Shown here: piece after piece, positions 15,096 to 24,150 of the stretch
How the letters are laid out: each line of letters starts with the position of its first letter
Position numbering within the stretch: position 1 is the first letter of the stretch
Source of the DNA: Desulfobacterales bacterium
GTDB taxonomy: Bacteria; Desulfobacterota; Desulfobacteria; Desulfobacterales; C00003060
Assembly (NCBI GenBank): GCA_013375395.1
Contig: JABXJW010000007.1
Span: 1-42,756 of the forward strand
Length of the DNA stretch: 42,756 nt
Direction of reading: 5' to 3'
Made by a program: the position numbers and the translations under genes
Notes under the pieces: generated by a model
What the model was told of the DNA's origin: nothing
The model's database searches: none
The model's input: the letters and a program-made list of their open reading frames with translations, nothing else

Positions 15096-16896
15096 GATGT
15101 TTCCTTTTTTCAAAATCGACAAGAATCGAGCCGAGTTTTATGTGCTCCCTTTGAACTACAATTCTGTATTTCTTATTCCGACTAATGCGATCCGACCCAA
15201 TCGTGTAGGGAGAGGCTGCACCGTCAGAAAAAAGGCGAATCTTGGCCCCGGCCCCTTTCAAAAAAACCCGAACTCCGGAGTTCGTTGACATGTTGGTGTT
15301 GATGTCAAGAATATTGATGGCATCTTCCGGATGAACGGTCAGGGAATCACCAGGATACAGACAACGTTTGACTCCATGGTTTACCTGCACGACTGCATAG
15401 TTGAACACGGGCTCTGTCAGCTCAACGAAGAGTCGCCCCAATACGGCCAGCTCGCGGGTCACCACGACCTTGTACACTTTGCCGTTCCCCGCCAGTGAAT
15501 AACTCTTCCACAGATCACGGCCTGTATGTATCACGTAGCCCCGATCCTCTCCGGTGTTGTTTTTCCTGTTTCCCACATACCCCTTAAAGTTAACAACGAT
15601 TTCGGAAGGGTCTCCAAGGTTCGTGGCGACATCGACCAGCTCGAATCTGTCGCCTTTTATCAATTTCATATGAGAATCGTTTGTAAAAAGATGCTCTTTG
15701 CCGTTAATCCTTGTCTTGAAAAACAAGACTTCCGGTAATGCAGAAATCGTGTGCTTATGCGATTTGCCGCCGTCAAGAATGATATTGATCATACCGCACA
15801 GATAATTATCCTTGCGGACTATGACCTTAGTGGGACGCGTAATTCGAATCGGCTTGTTCATATCGTTGATGGTCCCGTGTTCCAAAATGTCAGCGCTCAG
15901 ACCGCGTTTATAATTTGCCTCGATATGCGAGATATTCACGACATCATTCCGGCCAATACACAAGGTGTGCCCGTTTGGAATGGCAAAGGGGATATTGTTG
16001 TTGACTGCCACCACTATATACCGGGCGACGGGCGGGTCCAAGTAGATGCCGGGTGCTTCCGGTACAATGCCCAGCAGCTCCATAAAGGCGTTGATGGCAA
16101 GATTATGGTGGCGCACCTTCATCTCCAAAGGAAGCGACTTGCTCGTCTCAATACCGAAGGCCGGGATGCCGCATTGAAACAGGGCATAATAGGTTGCGGA
16201 TTTGCGTTGCTCAGCATGAATGGTGTATCTCTCCCTGGTGCGGTGATTGTTGAAATGAAACCTATAATCCGGCTCCTTGATATTGCGGTTGATCCGATCT
16301 ATCACCTGCCGGGCCATATCCCCCAAACGCAAGGTATCTCCAGTCTCATTGACAGCATAGACCTCGCAATCGGCAATAATCGATTGTCCGTAGCGTTTAG
16401 GATTCCTCATCGGGCCTTCCCAGCGTTCGGAAAAGAAGCCGGAGCCGTCATGAAGATTAAGCAGGCAGTCGCTTTCCGAAATCAGATCCTTCAGTATAGC
16501 GACAATCTTTGTCTCATAATTTATTCGGGAGTCTTCGGCAAATTTCCGGTTCATATCTTCATTAACCTGACGGCGATTCAGCAGGATGGAATAAAAATTC
16601 GCCCTCGGCACCACGATAAGATTCCCCTTGGCCAGAGCCATATCCGCATAAAGATCCGCGGAAAGGAATCCTCCGGGCTCATTTCCCTGGATGCCCCCTA
16701 TGAGAAGCAGGGTCTTGCCCGGCTCCTTACCGTATGTCCTGTAAACATGAAGCTCATAATCCGTCCCCTGAAAAAGGACATCATGAGTCCGTCTGGCCCA
16801 CGCCACAGCAGGGACTAGACAGAGAGCAGCAAGAAGATACAGCAGGATTGCCGCCTGTCTTGTCTTTGAATGTGCATATGTGAATGCTTTAGACAT
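15085..16896 (-). CDS. M99-type carboxypeptidase, Csd4/Pgp1-like
   Basis: A 603-aa exported protein. A signal or anchor segment spans about residues 16-33 (AILLYLLAALCLVPAVAWA). The zinc site reads GGIQGNEPGG (Q70 and E73) and NLHDGSG (H149). A glutamine in place of the first histidine of the usual H-x-x-E is the hallmark of Csd4, the D,L-carboxypeptidase that trims peptidoglycan tripeptides and sets helical cell shape in Helicobacter and Campylobacter. After the ~250-residue catalytic domain come repeated beta-rich modules, ending in IVVQREHIKLGSILVDFE. The gene lies between an unknown membrane protein and bactofilin and overlaps the latter by 11 bases. The catalytic assignment rests on the Q-x-x-E...H pattern; a related M14-type amidase or deacylase cannot be excluded. 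Confidence 0.8.
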   Translation of the reverse strand: MSKAFTYAHSKTRQAAILLYLLAALCLVPAVAWARRTHDVLFQGTDYELHVYRTYGKEPGKTLLLIGGIQGNEPGGFLSADLYADMALAKGNLIVVPRANFYSILLNRRQVNEDMNRKFAEDSRINYETKIVAILKDLISESDCLLNLHDGSGFFSERWEGPMRNPKRYGQSIIADCEVYAVNETGDTLRLGDMARQVIDRINRNIKEPDYRFHFNNHRTRERYTIHAEQRKSATYYALFQCGIPAFGIETSKSLPLEMKVRHHNLAINAFMELLGIVPEAPGIYLDPPVARYIVVAVNNNIPFAIPNGHTLCIGRNDVVNISHIEANYKRGLSADILEHGTINDMNKPIRITRPTKVIVRKDNYLCGMINIILDGGKSHKHTISALPEVLFFKTRINGKEHLFTNDSHMKLIKGDRFELVDVATNLGDPSEIVVNFKGYVGNRKNNTGEDRGYVIHTGRDLWKSYSLAGNGKVYKVVVTRELAVLGRLFVELTEPVFNYAVVQVNHGVKRCLYPGDSLTVHPEDAINILDINTNMSTNSGVRVFLKGAGAKIRLFSDGAASPYTIGSDRISRNKKYRIVVQREHIKLGSILVDFEKRKHRGG

Positions 16897-16907
16897 AACC
16901 GACCGGC

Positions 16908-17768
16908 CTACGACCGCAATATCTCTTCTACCTCAAAAGCCCGTTCAACCAAGAGGCTGCCTGTCTCTGAATAGATGTAAATAACTGCGGTCTTGAAACG
17001 TTCAATTGTACTTATGTCAGGGAAGTTGCCCTTGACGAACTTAAATCGGAGGATGGAAAAATACTGTCCCCTTTTAAAAACCACTGGCTTGCCGTCCTCC
17101 ATGGGACTCCACGGGGAGATCCTAACTCTATACGTGGATCCCTCTTCGGGTTTGAGGACCATGAAGGTGTATCCTTTGATCCTATTACCCTGGAGATCCG
17201 CATTTTTTAGACCGAACTGAAATTTCACCGAATTGTTTTCCGCATCCAGCTGGATTCTGGGACTTTGAATCAAAATTTTCTCCATGGAGGCCGGCCTTTC
17301 ATCTTCAGCGGCCCCGGTTGGTTGGACCGGGGAGGCGTCGGCGCCCCATTTTACTCCACTTGACAGGTCATCTTTAGTATCCCTGCCTGTGGAGGCATGT
17401 GATCTTGCCGGTTGTGACGTTTGTTCCGGAGGCTTCCGGCCGGAGGCAGAGCGAGGCTTTTTTTTGCCGGGATTTTTCCTGTCTTCAAGGACCATCAAGC
17501 GCACGATGGCGACCTCTTTGGCCTTGTTGGCGGCAGCAAGGTTTGCTTCAAGTGTACCCAGATTATTTTTCAATGCCATATTTTCTGCGCGCATCACGTA
17601 ATAAGAAACCAGGGAAAACACGACAAAGGCTAAAACCGCGGTGACGCCGGCTGTGAGGGCCACAACCGATGGTTTGCTCAGATGAAATGAGACAATCTTG
17701 CCTACCTCTCCAACCAAAAGGATGGTCCAGGATTTCGGCTCATTAGGTACGTGGCGCCTGCCTGTCAT
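16908..17768 (-). CDS. Membrane-anchored coiled-coil protein of the envelope operon
   Basis: A 286-aa protein not assigned to a named family. The start at 17768 is chosen because its ATG overlaps the stop of the preceding gene (ATGA); in-frame starts at 17786 and 17822 would overlap that gene further. A cytoplasmic N-terminus of ~30 residues is followed by one transmembrane helix (about 34-58) and a short coiled coil (MALKNNLGTLEANLAAANKA). Next is a basic, proline/serine-rich linker (KKKPRSASGRKPPEQ), then a beta-rich C-terminal domain (about 165-286) with FQFGLKN, GYTFMVLKPEEG and YIYSETG segments. It sits between the two predicted peptidoglycan-trimming enzymes and may be a scaffold tethering them; that role is inferred only from position and architecture. 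Confidence 0.75.
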   Translation of the reverse strand: MTGRRHVPNEPKSWTILLVGEVGKIVSFHLSKPSVVALTAGVTAVLAFVVFSLVSYYVMRAENMALKNNLGTLEANLAAANKAKEVAIVRLMVLEDRKNPGKKKPRSASGRKPPEQTSQPARSHASTGRDTKDDLSSGVKWGADASPVQPTGAAEDERPASMEKILIQSPRIQLDAENNSVKFQFGLKNADLQGNRIKGYTFMVLKPEEGSTYRVRISPWSPMEDGKPVVFKRGQYFSILRFKFVKGNFPDISTIERFKTAVIYIYSETGSLLVERAFEVEEILRS

Positions 17769-19237
17769 TTTTGCTTCCCGTGCCATATTTCCCGGTAGAT
17801 TTTCCACGCTCCTCCGATGCATTTGAGCCGAAGTGTTTTCATGCCCACAGCCCGGTGTCCACTTGACCGGTATCGTTGCAAAAATGTTGCAGTCCTCCGG
17901 TCTGACTGCTGACGGATCTGGAGATTTTCAACAGAGACCCGGATTGACTGATAGCGTTTGTTGAGCCTCTCTTTATAGCGAACCCAGGCACTTAGGTCCA
18001 TTCTTCCCTCATGAAAATCTTCCGCATAACATGCACGATACCGCGTTATGTCTTTGGAGCTCCACGCATCTGCCCATCCGGCAATGAGCTCGGAAATATC
18101 TTTGTGGTCTTTTTGCAGCCGGTCCAGGCGAGTCAAGGCAGCAAACATCGGCTTGATCGATTCAGAGTTCGCCTCCGCCGGCTGATAGACTTCCCCCACG
18201 ATCTTCCACGTGTCCCCATGGCCATGCAGGAACAACTTCTTGGTTCCTACGGGACTGGTGTGGCGTTCCAGACGGAACACTTCATCAAACAGGGCCACGA
18301 CATACGGGTTTGTCTTCAGCAGGGACACATTCTTAGTGGTTATGTCAAAGGGAAGTTGGGCCTGTTTCCACGTGGTGCGGATCTCATCCCATGCTTGCCA
18401 CATGGCAGCCAGCTCTTCAGAGGGCTCCATATAGCAGGCCATGTATTTTGTCTTATTTCCGGAGATAAAAGAGGTTTTCCAGGTCTCCAGGAATTCGGTC
18501 AGGCTTTCGTAGTAGGCCATCCGGTTTTCCGGCTGCACCATGCTCAGCCTTTTTTCTATAATGATGGGCGTTCGGTTCATCTCGATGAATTGCGTCACTA
18601 TTTTGAGATCATCATTGCCCATGGCAACACAGCCCCTCGAATCACGGGGTTTGATGGGCTTGTTGGTCCCGTGTATCCAGATGTTGTTCCCGTTCCGGTT
18701 TGACTTCCTGTCAACCAGATTGGGGTAGTCTATGACAAAGGCCCTGTGGCCGTAAATGGGGCTCAATTGACTCTTGTTAAAAACCCTGGTAGTGAAATAG
18801 ACCCCTTCAGGGGTCTTCTTGTCTCCGGTTTCTTGCTTCTTGCCTTTTACCTTGCCGGTGGAACAGACATACCTGTGCTTGAGGCTAAAAGAGTCTTTGT
18901 GTTCGTAAATCAAGAGGGTCTGGGTGTCTTTTTCCACAACAATTGCATAGGCCGGTCGATTGCCGGAACCGAGGCTGATCAGTCCATCCGGGATGAGTTG
19001 AAAATCGGCTGCGGGCTCCCCGGAAGATTTCTGTGCATAGGAAAGTTGAACTTTGGGTGCGGGCTTCTCAGGAGATGCAGGCGCATAGGCGACAGGAAAA
19101 AGGGTAATGACAAACAAATAGCCGACAATGAAAATGACGACTAGGCGGCAAGCCCTCAAACAAAATTTCAACGCAGGAATCATAGCCAAAAGGACTAATA
19201 AATGTGTCAGGGGTGTCTTTATAGTGATTAACCTCAT
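17765..19237 (-). CDS. L,D-transpeptidase-fold (YkuD) protein with NTF2-like domains, Csd6/Pgp2-like
   Basis: A 490-aa exported protein. Hydrophobic N-terminal segments (about 10-50) act as signal or anchor. The YkuD domain (about 95-230) contains AYAIVVEKDTQTLLIYEH, GDKKTPEGVYF and the catalytic stretch WIHGTNKPIKPRDSRGCVAM with H189 and C203. The C-terminal half holds two NTF2-like repeats beginning FLETWKTSFISGNKTKYMACY and IAGWADAWSSKDITRYRACY. YkuD plus NTF2 is the layout of Helicobacter Csd6 and Campylobacter Pgp2, L,D-carboxypeptidases that act after Csd4/Pgp1; a Csd4-like gene lies two genes downstream. True L,D-transpeptidase activity is the alternative. The start is uncertain: an ATG at 19183 would leave a single cleaner signal segment, and neither start has a good ribosome-binding site. 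Confidence 0.83.
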   Translation of the reverse strand: MRLITIKTPLTHLLVLLAMIPALKFCLRACRLVVIFIVGYLFVITLFPVAYAPASPEKPAPKVQLSYAQKSSGEPAADFQLIPDGLISLGSGNRPAYAIVVEKDTQTLLIYEHKDSFSLKHRYVCSTGKVKGKKQETGDKKTPEGVYFTTRVFNKSQLSPIYGHRAFVIDYPNLVDRKSNRNGNNIWIHGTNKPIKPRDSRGCVAMGNDDLKIVTQFIEMNRTPIIIEKRLSMVQPENRMAYYESLTEFLETWKTSFISGNKTKYMACYMEPSEELAAMWQAWDEIRTTWKQAQLPFDITTKNVSLLKTNPYVVALFDEVFRLERHTSPVGTKKLFLHGHGDTWKIVGEVYQPAEANSESIKPMFAALTRLDRLQKDHKDISELIAGWADAWSSKDITRYRACYAEDFHEGRMDLSAWVRYKERLNKRYQSIRVSVENLQIRQQSDRRTATFLQRYRSSGHRAVGMKTLRLKCIGGAWKIYREIWHGKQK

Positions 19238-19421
19238 ATCATGATAAATTCTTGCAAGTTATGTACCAAGTTGGCGCGCCAATACCACACCGGCATCAGG
19301 AAATCAAGCCCAAACAGCCGTGCGATTAGCCCGAAGTCCGACAGGGGACAAAGAATTGGTTAATGCCCCCGCCGGCAACAACATAATCCAAACCGTGATC
19401 GTCGTTGGAGCGACCGTGTTT

Positions 19422-22400
19422 TCAAGGACCCAAATTGTCACCCTTTTTCTTTCCCAATCGCTGCTCGAAGATCGAATAGACTATGGGGATGAACACTAAA
19501 GTAATGAGCGTCGCACTGAATAGGCCTCCGATGACTGCCCGGGCCATTGGGGCCTGGGCCTCCCCGCCTTCACCCAGGCCTAGCGCCAATGGCGCCAACG
19601 CCAGCATGGTGGTCATGGCCGTCATTAAAATCGGTCGAAGCCTTCTGCGCCCTGCCTCTTCAATAGCCTCGCGAACAGGCATTCCATCGCGCCGCCGAAG
19701 CAGGTTGGTGTGGTCCACCAGCAAGATGGCGTTGTTTACGACTATGCCGCCCAGCATGATACAGCCGATGAAGGATTGAATGTTAAACGTGGTATTGGTG
19801 AAAAAAAGCATCAAAATGACGCCGATGGCGCCAAAGGGCACAGAGAACATCACCACAACGGGGTCTCGAAGGGATTCGTACTGGCACGCCATAACCATGT
19901 ACACGAGTACCAAGGCCAGGACAAAACTCAACACCAGTTCCCTGAAGGCTTTTTGCTGTTCCTCATAATCGCCGCCAAAGACGATACTGAAATCCTTTGA
20001 CACGGGTATGGAGTGCAGACCCTTGCGAATGTCGGAAAGAATCGATCCCATGTCCCTTCCGCTGATGTTGGCCAAGACAGTGACAATGCGCTCCTGGTCC
20101 TTTCGTTCAATGCGCACAGGGCCTCTACGCGGCGCCACCTTCACCACGTTGCGCAGCACCACCTGCTGTCCATCGGCATTTGTCAGCGTCAGGTCCAGAA
20201 TCTCATGCAAATCCATCTGTTCTGCGGCCTTGAGCTGCACAAGGATCTTGTACTCGTCTCCCCCTTCCCGATAGTTGCCGGCCTGGGTTCCGGAAAGTAC
20301 TGTCTGAAGCATATTTGCAATTTGAGAAACCGTGAGTTTCATGTCTGCGGCTCTCTGTCGATCCACGATGATCAATTCCTCAGGGCTGCCGGATTCACGG
20401 CTCACGAGCGCATCGGAGACTCCGTCGACTTGCTCGATCAGGGCCTTTACACGTTGCGCCAGCTCATCACCGGCTTCGAGGTCATAGCCTCGAATCTCAA
20501 TCTGCACCTGTTCGGTGTCAACCGTTCCCAGGCGTAACAGGAAGAGCCCATGTCCGGCCCGGGTGCGGATGCTGACTCCCGGAATGTTCACGAGCCTCCG
20601 ACGCAAGGCTGTCGCAATCTCTTGGCTGGAGCGGGACCGCTCGGATGCGTGCTTTAGGGCAATGCGTGTTTGTCCTGTGTGCCCCCCTCCCATTCGCCAG
20701 CTCGGGCCGCCGATATAGGTAACCATATTCTTGGCTTCCGGGACCTCTTCTCGGACAACAGCCTCAATGGCTTTGAATTTGTCATCCACTACCTCGAGCC
20801 GGGTGCCAACCTCCATTTCCGCATTGATCCGCACCTCTCCCTCGTCTGTGCTCGGCATTAACTCGACGCCAACCATTGGAATGAGAGCCAGGCTCCCAAT
20901 GAGAAGCAGAAAGGCGCCGGCCACGACAAGCCTGCGGTGATCGAGGGCAAAGTGGAGCAGCTTTCCATAGTCGGATTCCAGCCTTTTGAAGAAGCGACTG
21001 CTGATGCGAAAGATCTTGTGCGTCCAACTTCCCGCCCCCGCAGGTACGGTGGGTGCATCAGGGTTGCCGTAGACAAGCGTGCCGGCGCGAAGAATTCTGG
21101 CGGAAAGCATTGGCACCAGGGTCATGGCAATGGCCAACGAACAGGCAAGAGAGAAGCTCACTACAAAGGACAGCTGTTTGAACATCACGCCGGACATGCC
21201 TCGCATGAAAACCAACGGCAGGAAAACCGCCAGAGTGGTAACCGTGCTGGCGACCATGGCGGAAGTGACTTCCTCGCTTCCGTTCACCGCTGCCTCTACC
21301 GGTTGATCTCCCTCCTGGCGCAGGCGAAAAATGTTTTCCAACACGACTATGGCATTGTCCACCAACATCCCGATGCCAAGGGCAAGGCCCCCTAAGGTCA
21401 TTATGTTTAGCGTGAACCCGCCAAAATACATCAGGCCGAAGGTGGCGATGACAGACACGGGTATGGCAGTGGCAATGATGGCCGTGCTGCGTATGTCGCG
21501 CAGAAACAATATCAATACCAAGACAGCCAGCACCCCCCCGTACAAGGCCGAAGCGCCGATGTTGGCGATAGAGCGTTGGATATATTCAGACGTATCAATA
21601 ATGGGCATGAGTTGAATCCGCGGAATGTCTTGATTAATCCTGTCGATCTCTTTCAGGACGCCGTTGGCGACTTCCACGGTGTTGGTGCCGGACTGTTTGT
21701 TCACCGAAAGCCGCACCCCTGGCCGGCCGTTGACCCGCACGATACGCGTAAGCTTCTGCCAGGAGTCTTCTACGCTGGCAATTTCCTTGAGCTGGACGGG
21801 CGCACCCTCACGTATGGCGACGACGGTATTGTGCAACTCGGCCAGGCTCCTGTATTCCCCCGGCGTCCGTATCATTACCTCCAGGTTTCCCCGTTTAAGC
21901 GTACCGGCCGGAACATTTACATTTTCAGCCCTGATTCTGCTCAGCAGTTGGTCCAGCGGCAGGCCCAGGGCCTTTATCTTGTCTGCATAAAGATTTACGT
22001 GAATCTCGCGGTCCAGCCCGCCCCGAACGTCAAGTGCGGCGACCCCGGGAACCCTTTCGATTCGGTACTTAACCTGGTCATCAATGATTCGACGCATTTG
22101 CACCGGGTCGAGGCTGCTGGACGCCCCAAGGATAAGGATAGGGAAACTGGCCAAATCGAACTTGCGCAGCATGGGCCGATCAGTATCTTCAGGCAGAGTT
22201 GGTATGATTCGGTCCAAACGGTCCCGAATATCATTGGCGGCAGCATCCAGGTCAGTACCCCAGGCGAACGTCACTCGCACGTCACTGACGCTTTCCTTTG
22301 AAAACGAGGTGACCTGCTCAACACCCGGAACCGCCGTCATCGCTTGTTCAATGCGACGCGTGATCAATTCTTCGATTTCTTCGGGGCTTGCATTTTCATA

Positions 22401-22550
22401 GAACGTTCGGATACTGACGGTGGGATAGGTAATATCTGGCATCAGGTCAATGGGCAGCCGAATAAACGACATCCCACCGATGATAGCCACGATAAACATG
22501 ACCATGGTGGTAAACACAGGGCGGTGGACGGCAAACCGGGAGATACTCAT
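19422..22550 (-). CDS. RND efflux transporter, inner-membrane permease (second pump)
   Basis: A 1042-aa AcrB-type proton-driven permease. It starts [19 protein letters not shown] and has the family's two halves, each with a large periplasmic loop between the first and second helix, and twelve predicted membrane helices. Helix-four region [18 protein letters not shown] keeps one acidic residue, with Asn in place of the second Asp of AcrB. The late repeat [19 protein letters not shown] has Asn where AcrB has its coupling Lys, as in many SwrC/MdtC-like members. Its ATG overlaps the stop of the adaptor gene upstream (22547-22550), so the two are coupled. It is the last gene of the efflux operon. 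Substrate cannot be told from the sequence. Confidence 0.92.
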   Translation of the reverse strand: MSISRFAVHRPVFTTMVMFIVAIIGGMSFIRLPIDLMPDITYPTVSIRTFYENASPEEIEELITRRIEQAMTAVPGVEQVTSFSKESVSDVRVTFAWGTDLDAAANDIRDRLDRIIPTLPEDTDRPMLRKFDLASFPILILGASSSLDPVQMRRIIDDQVKYRIERVPGVAALDVRGGLDREIHVNLYADKIKALGLPLDQLLSRIRAENVNVPAGTLKRGNLEVMIRTPGEYRSLAELHNTVVAIREGAPVQLKEIASVEDSWQKLTRIVRVNGRPGVRLSVNKQSGTNTVEVANGVLKEIDRINQDIPRIQLMPIIDTSEYIQRSIANIGASALYGGVLAVLVLILFLRDIRSTAIIATAIPVSVIATFGLMYFGGFTLNIMTLGGLALGIGMLVDNAIVVLENIFRLRQEGDQPVEAAVNGSEEVTSAMVASTVTTLAVFLPLVFMRGMSGVMFKQLSFVVSFSLACSLAIAMTLVPMLSARILRAGTLVYGNPDAPTVPAGAGSWTHKIFRISSRFFKRLESDYGKLLHFALDHRRLVVAGAFLLLIGSLALIPMVGVELMPSTDEGEVRINAEMEVGTRLEVVDDKFKAIEAVVREEVPEAKNMVTYIGGPSWRMGGGHTGQTRIALKHASERSRSSQEIATALRRRLVNIPGVSIRTRAGHGLFLLRLGTVDTEQVQIEIRGYDLEAGDELAQRVKALIEQVDGVSDALVSRESGSPEELIIVDRQRAADMKLTVSQIANMLQTVLSGTQAGNYREGGDEYKILVQLKAAEQMDLHEILDLTLTNADGQQVVLRNVVKVAPRRGPVRIERKDQERIVTVLANISGRDMGSILSDIRKGLHSIPVSKDFSIVFGGDYEEQQKAFRELVLSFVLALVLVYMVMACQYESLRDPVVVMFSVPFGAIGVILMLFFTNTTFNIQSFIGCIMLGGIVVNNAILLVDHTNLLRRRDGMPVREAIEEAGRRRLRPILMTAMTTMLALAPLALGLGEGGEAQAPMARAVIGGLFSATLITLVFIPIVYSIFEQRLGKKKGDNLGP

Positions 22551-23851
22551 TGCCGTCCTCCCGGCAGCGCCTCTTCATTCCTCTTCTTGCCTGCGATGTC
22601 CGGCTCCGGTGTTGATTTGTCTGCCGGCAAGATAATGGCTGAGCCGTCTTCAAGAAGGTGATGTCCCAAGGTGACCACGTATCCGGACAGTGAAGTCTCG
22701 AGTATTTCGGCCATTTGCCCGTCAACAATGCCTGCCTGCACCGCAACGAACCGGGCCATTGCTTTTTCCGTATCTGCCAGAAAAACGCCCTGTTTATTGT
22801 TGCGCCTGGTCAAGGCGGCCACGGGGACCACCGTTGCGTTATCGTGCCTGGCGAACTCAATTTGTGCGCGGACAAACATGCCTGGCTTCAGCATGCCTTT
22901 CGGATTGGGCACCTCCAACTCGACCCTTGCCTTCCGGGAGGTCTCCTTCAAAAGTGGCGCAATACGGACAATTCTTCCGGAGAAGGTTCTGCCTGGAAAG
23001 GCATCAGTGTCCACCACCGTTGCCTGGCCCACCCGCATCTTGGGATAGTCCCGCTCAATGACATAAATGACGGCTGTCAGATGGCCGATATCGAGTATGG
23101 AAGCAATTGAAGTATTGGGCGCGAGCATGGCCCCTTCGTCAACGAACCGCTCGCCCACGACCCTGCGCCCATCCCCATTTTTCCACGATGCCCGAATTCT
23201 GGTGTACGATAACCGTACCTGCGCCGCCTTCAATGCCGCTTTTTTCTGGGCTGCCTGCGCCATGGCCACCTTGTACTTCGCATTCTGAGTAGTGAATTGT
23301 GCTCTTGCCGCATCCTGCTTCGACTCGGAGATGATCTTCTTGGCTCGCAAGGCCTTGGCTCGTTCAAACTCACGTCGCGCAATGTCCAGGGTAAGGCGGC
23401 TCTCTTCGATTTTCGCCCCGGCTACATCCAGCTCCGCTCGGGCCTGATTGACTTGCTGAACGTATTCATCGTTGTCCAGAACAGCCACCAGCTGCCCGCA
23501 TTTGACCTGGTCTCCGATGTTGACCGGAAGCTTCTCCAGCCGCCCGGCAATCTTTGGAGCTACAATAAACTGTGACCTTGGATAAAGCGTACCGGTGAAC
23601 AACCCGATATCCCGAATCGCGGTCTTTTGAACCGGGGCTATCTCAACGGCCGCGGCGACGGCCGTGCGCTGGTTAAGCGAGCCTTTATGCGACATGGCGG
23701 CTTTTTGATAAATCTGTCTGCCAACAAAGCCGACAGCGATTAAGACCGCGAGTATGCCGATCGTTTTTTTCATATTGCCATTCAATTTCATAAAATTGTT
23801 TAGATCACTCAGTATGCCGATCGTTTTTTTCATATTGCCGTTCAATTTCAT
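22547..23851 (-). CDS. RND efflux periplasmic adaptor (membrane fusion protein, second pump)
   Basis: A protein of about 434 aa, of the AcrA/HlyD type, that bridges the inner-membrane pump and an outer-membrane channel. Landmarks are an N-terminal anchor (TIGILAVLIAVGFVGRQIY), a lipoyl-like half (GTLYPRSQFIVAPKIAGRLEKL, GDQVKCGQLVAVLDNDEY), a helical hairpin (about 110-190) with a shuffled second lipoyl half, and a beta-barrel (VGQATVVDTDAFPGRTFSGRIVRI). The start is ambiguous because a 60-base in-frame tandem duplication covers it: ATGs at 23851, 23833, 23791 and 23773 all precede the anchor, and the last gives the most typical protein. No strong ribosome-binding site is seen at any of them. 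It follows the PII-like gene by eight bases if 23851 is used. Confidence 0.88.
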   Translation of the reverse strand: MKLNGNMKKTIGILSDLNNFMKLNGNMKKTIGILAVLIAVGFVGRQIYQKAAMSHKGSLNQRTAVAAAVEIAPVQKTAIRDIGLFTGTLYPRSQFIVAPKIAGRLEKLPVNIGDQVKCGQLVAVLDNDEYVQQVNQARAELDVAGAKIEESRLTLDIARREFERAKALRAKKIISESKQDAARAQFTTQNAKYKVAMAQAAQKKAALKAAQVRLSYTRIRASWKNGDGRRVVGERFVDEGAMLAPNTSIASILDIGHLTAVIYVIERDYPKMRVGQATVVDTDAFPGRTFSGRIVRIAPLLKETSRKARVELEVPNPKGMLKPGMFVRAQIEFARHDNATVVPVAALTRRNNKQGVFLADTEKAMARFVAVQAGIVDGQMAEILETSLSGYVVTLGHHLLEDGSAIILPADKSTPEPDIAGKKRNEEALPGGRQ

Positions 23852-23870
23852 AAAATTGTTTAGATCACTC
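23751..23870. repeat. 60-bp tandem duplication over an adaptor-gene start
   Basis: Two adjacent 60-base copies (23751-23810 and 23811-23870) differ at one base. The unit is exactly 20 codons, so the reading frame is kept, and each copy carries the start ATGs and the MKKTIGIL signal-peptide beginning. The right copy also contains the end and stop of the upstream PII-like gene. Confidence 0.95.
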
Positions 23871-24150
23871 GTTCCAGTGGCCATCCAAAGACCTTCAGCG
23901 CCTTGCCGCCCATCTGCTTGTGGAGCGACTGCAAGGCATCAAAGACTACAGGCTCCAGTTCCTTTTCTACCGCCATCATAATGGCGCAGTTGAATCCCGG
24001 CCACACAGCGTCGTCTAACTTAGGGGCCGATCGCTCCCCCTTCCCGAGCACCCTGCTCCACTTGGTATAACCGGACACACAGCAGGTGGAAATGACCTCC
24101 ATCACGTCATCATCAAAATCAACATCGTATACCATAAAGAGCATTTTCAT
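23860..24150 (-). CDS. PII-like small protein, PG0541-type transporter-associated
   Basis: A 96-aa protein. It starts MKMLFMVYDVDFDDDVMEVI and continues with CCVSGYTKWSRVLGKGE, PGFNCAIMMAVEKE and LEPVVFDALQSLHKQMG, which fits a ferredoxin-like PII fold and the PG0541 family of small proteins encoded beside RND pumps. It starts inside the stop codon of the upstream permease (ATGA, 24147-24150). Its position between two pump modules suggests a cytoplasmic sensor or regulator of the permease, as PII proteins do for ammonium and other transporters; what it senses is unknown. It lacks the uridylylated tyrosine loop of classical GlnB. Confidence 0.78.
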   Translation of the reverse strand: MKMLFMVYDVDFDDDVMEVISTCCVSGYTKWSRVLGKGERSAPKLDDAVWPGFNCAIMMAVEKELEPVVFDALQSLHKQMGGKALKVFGWPLERVI

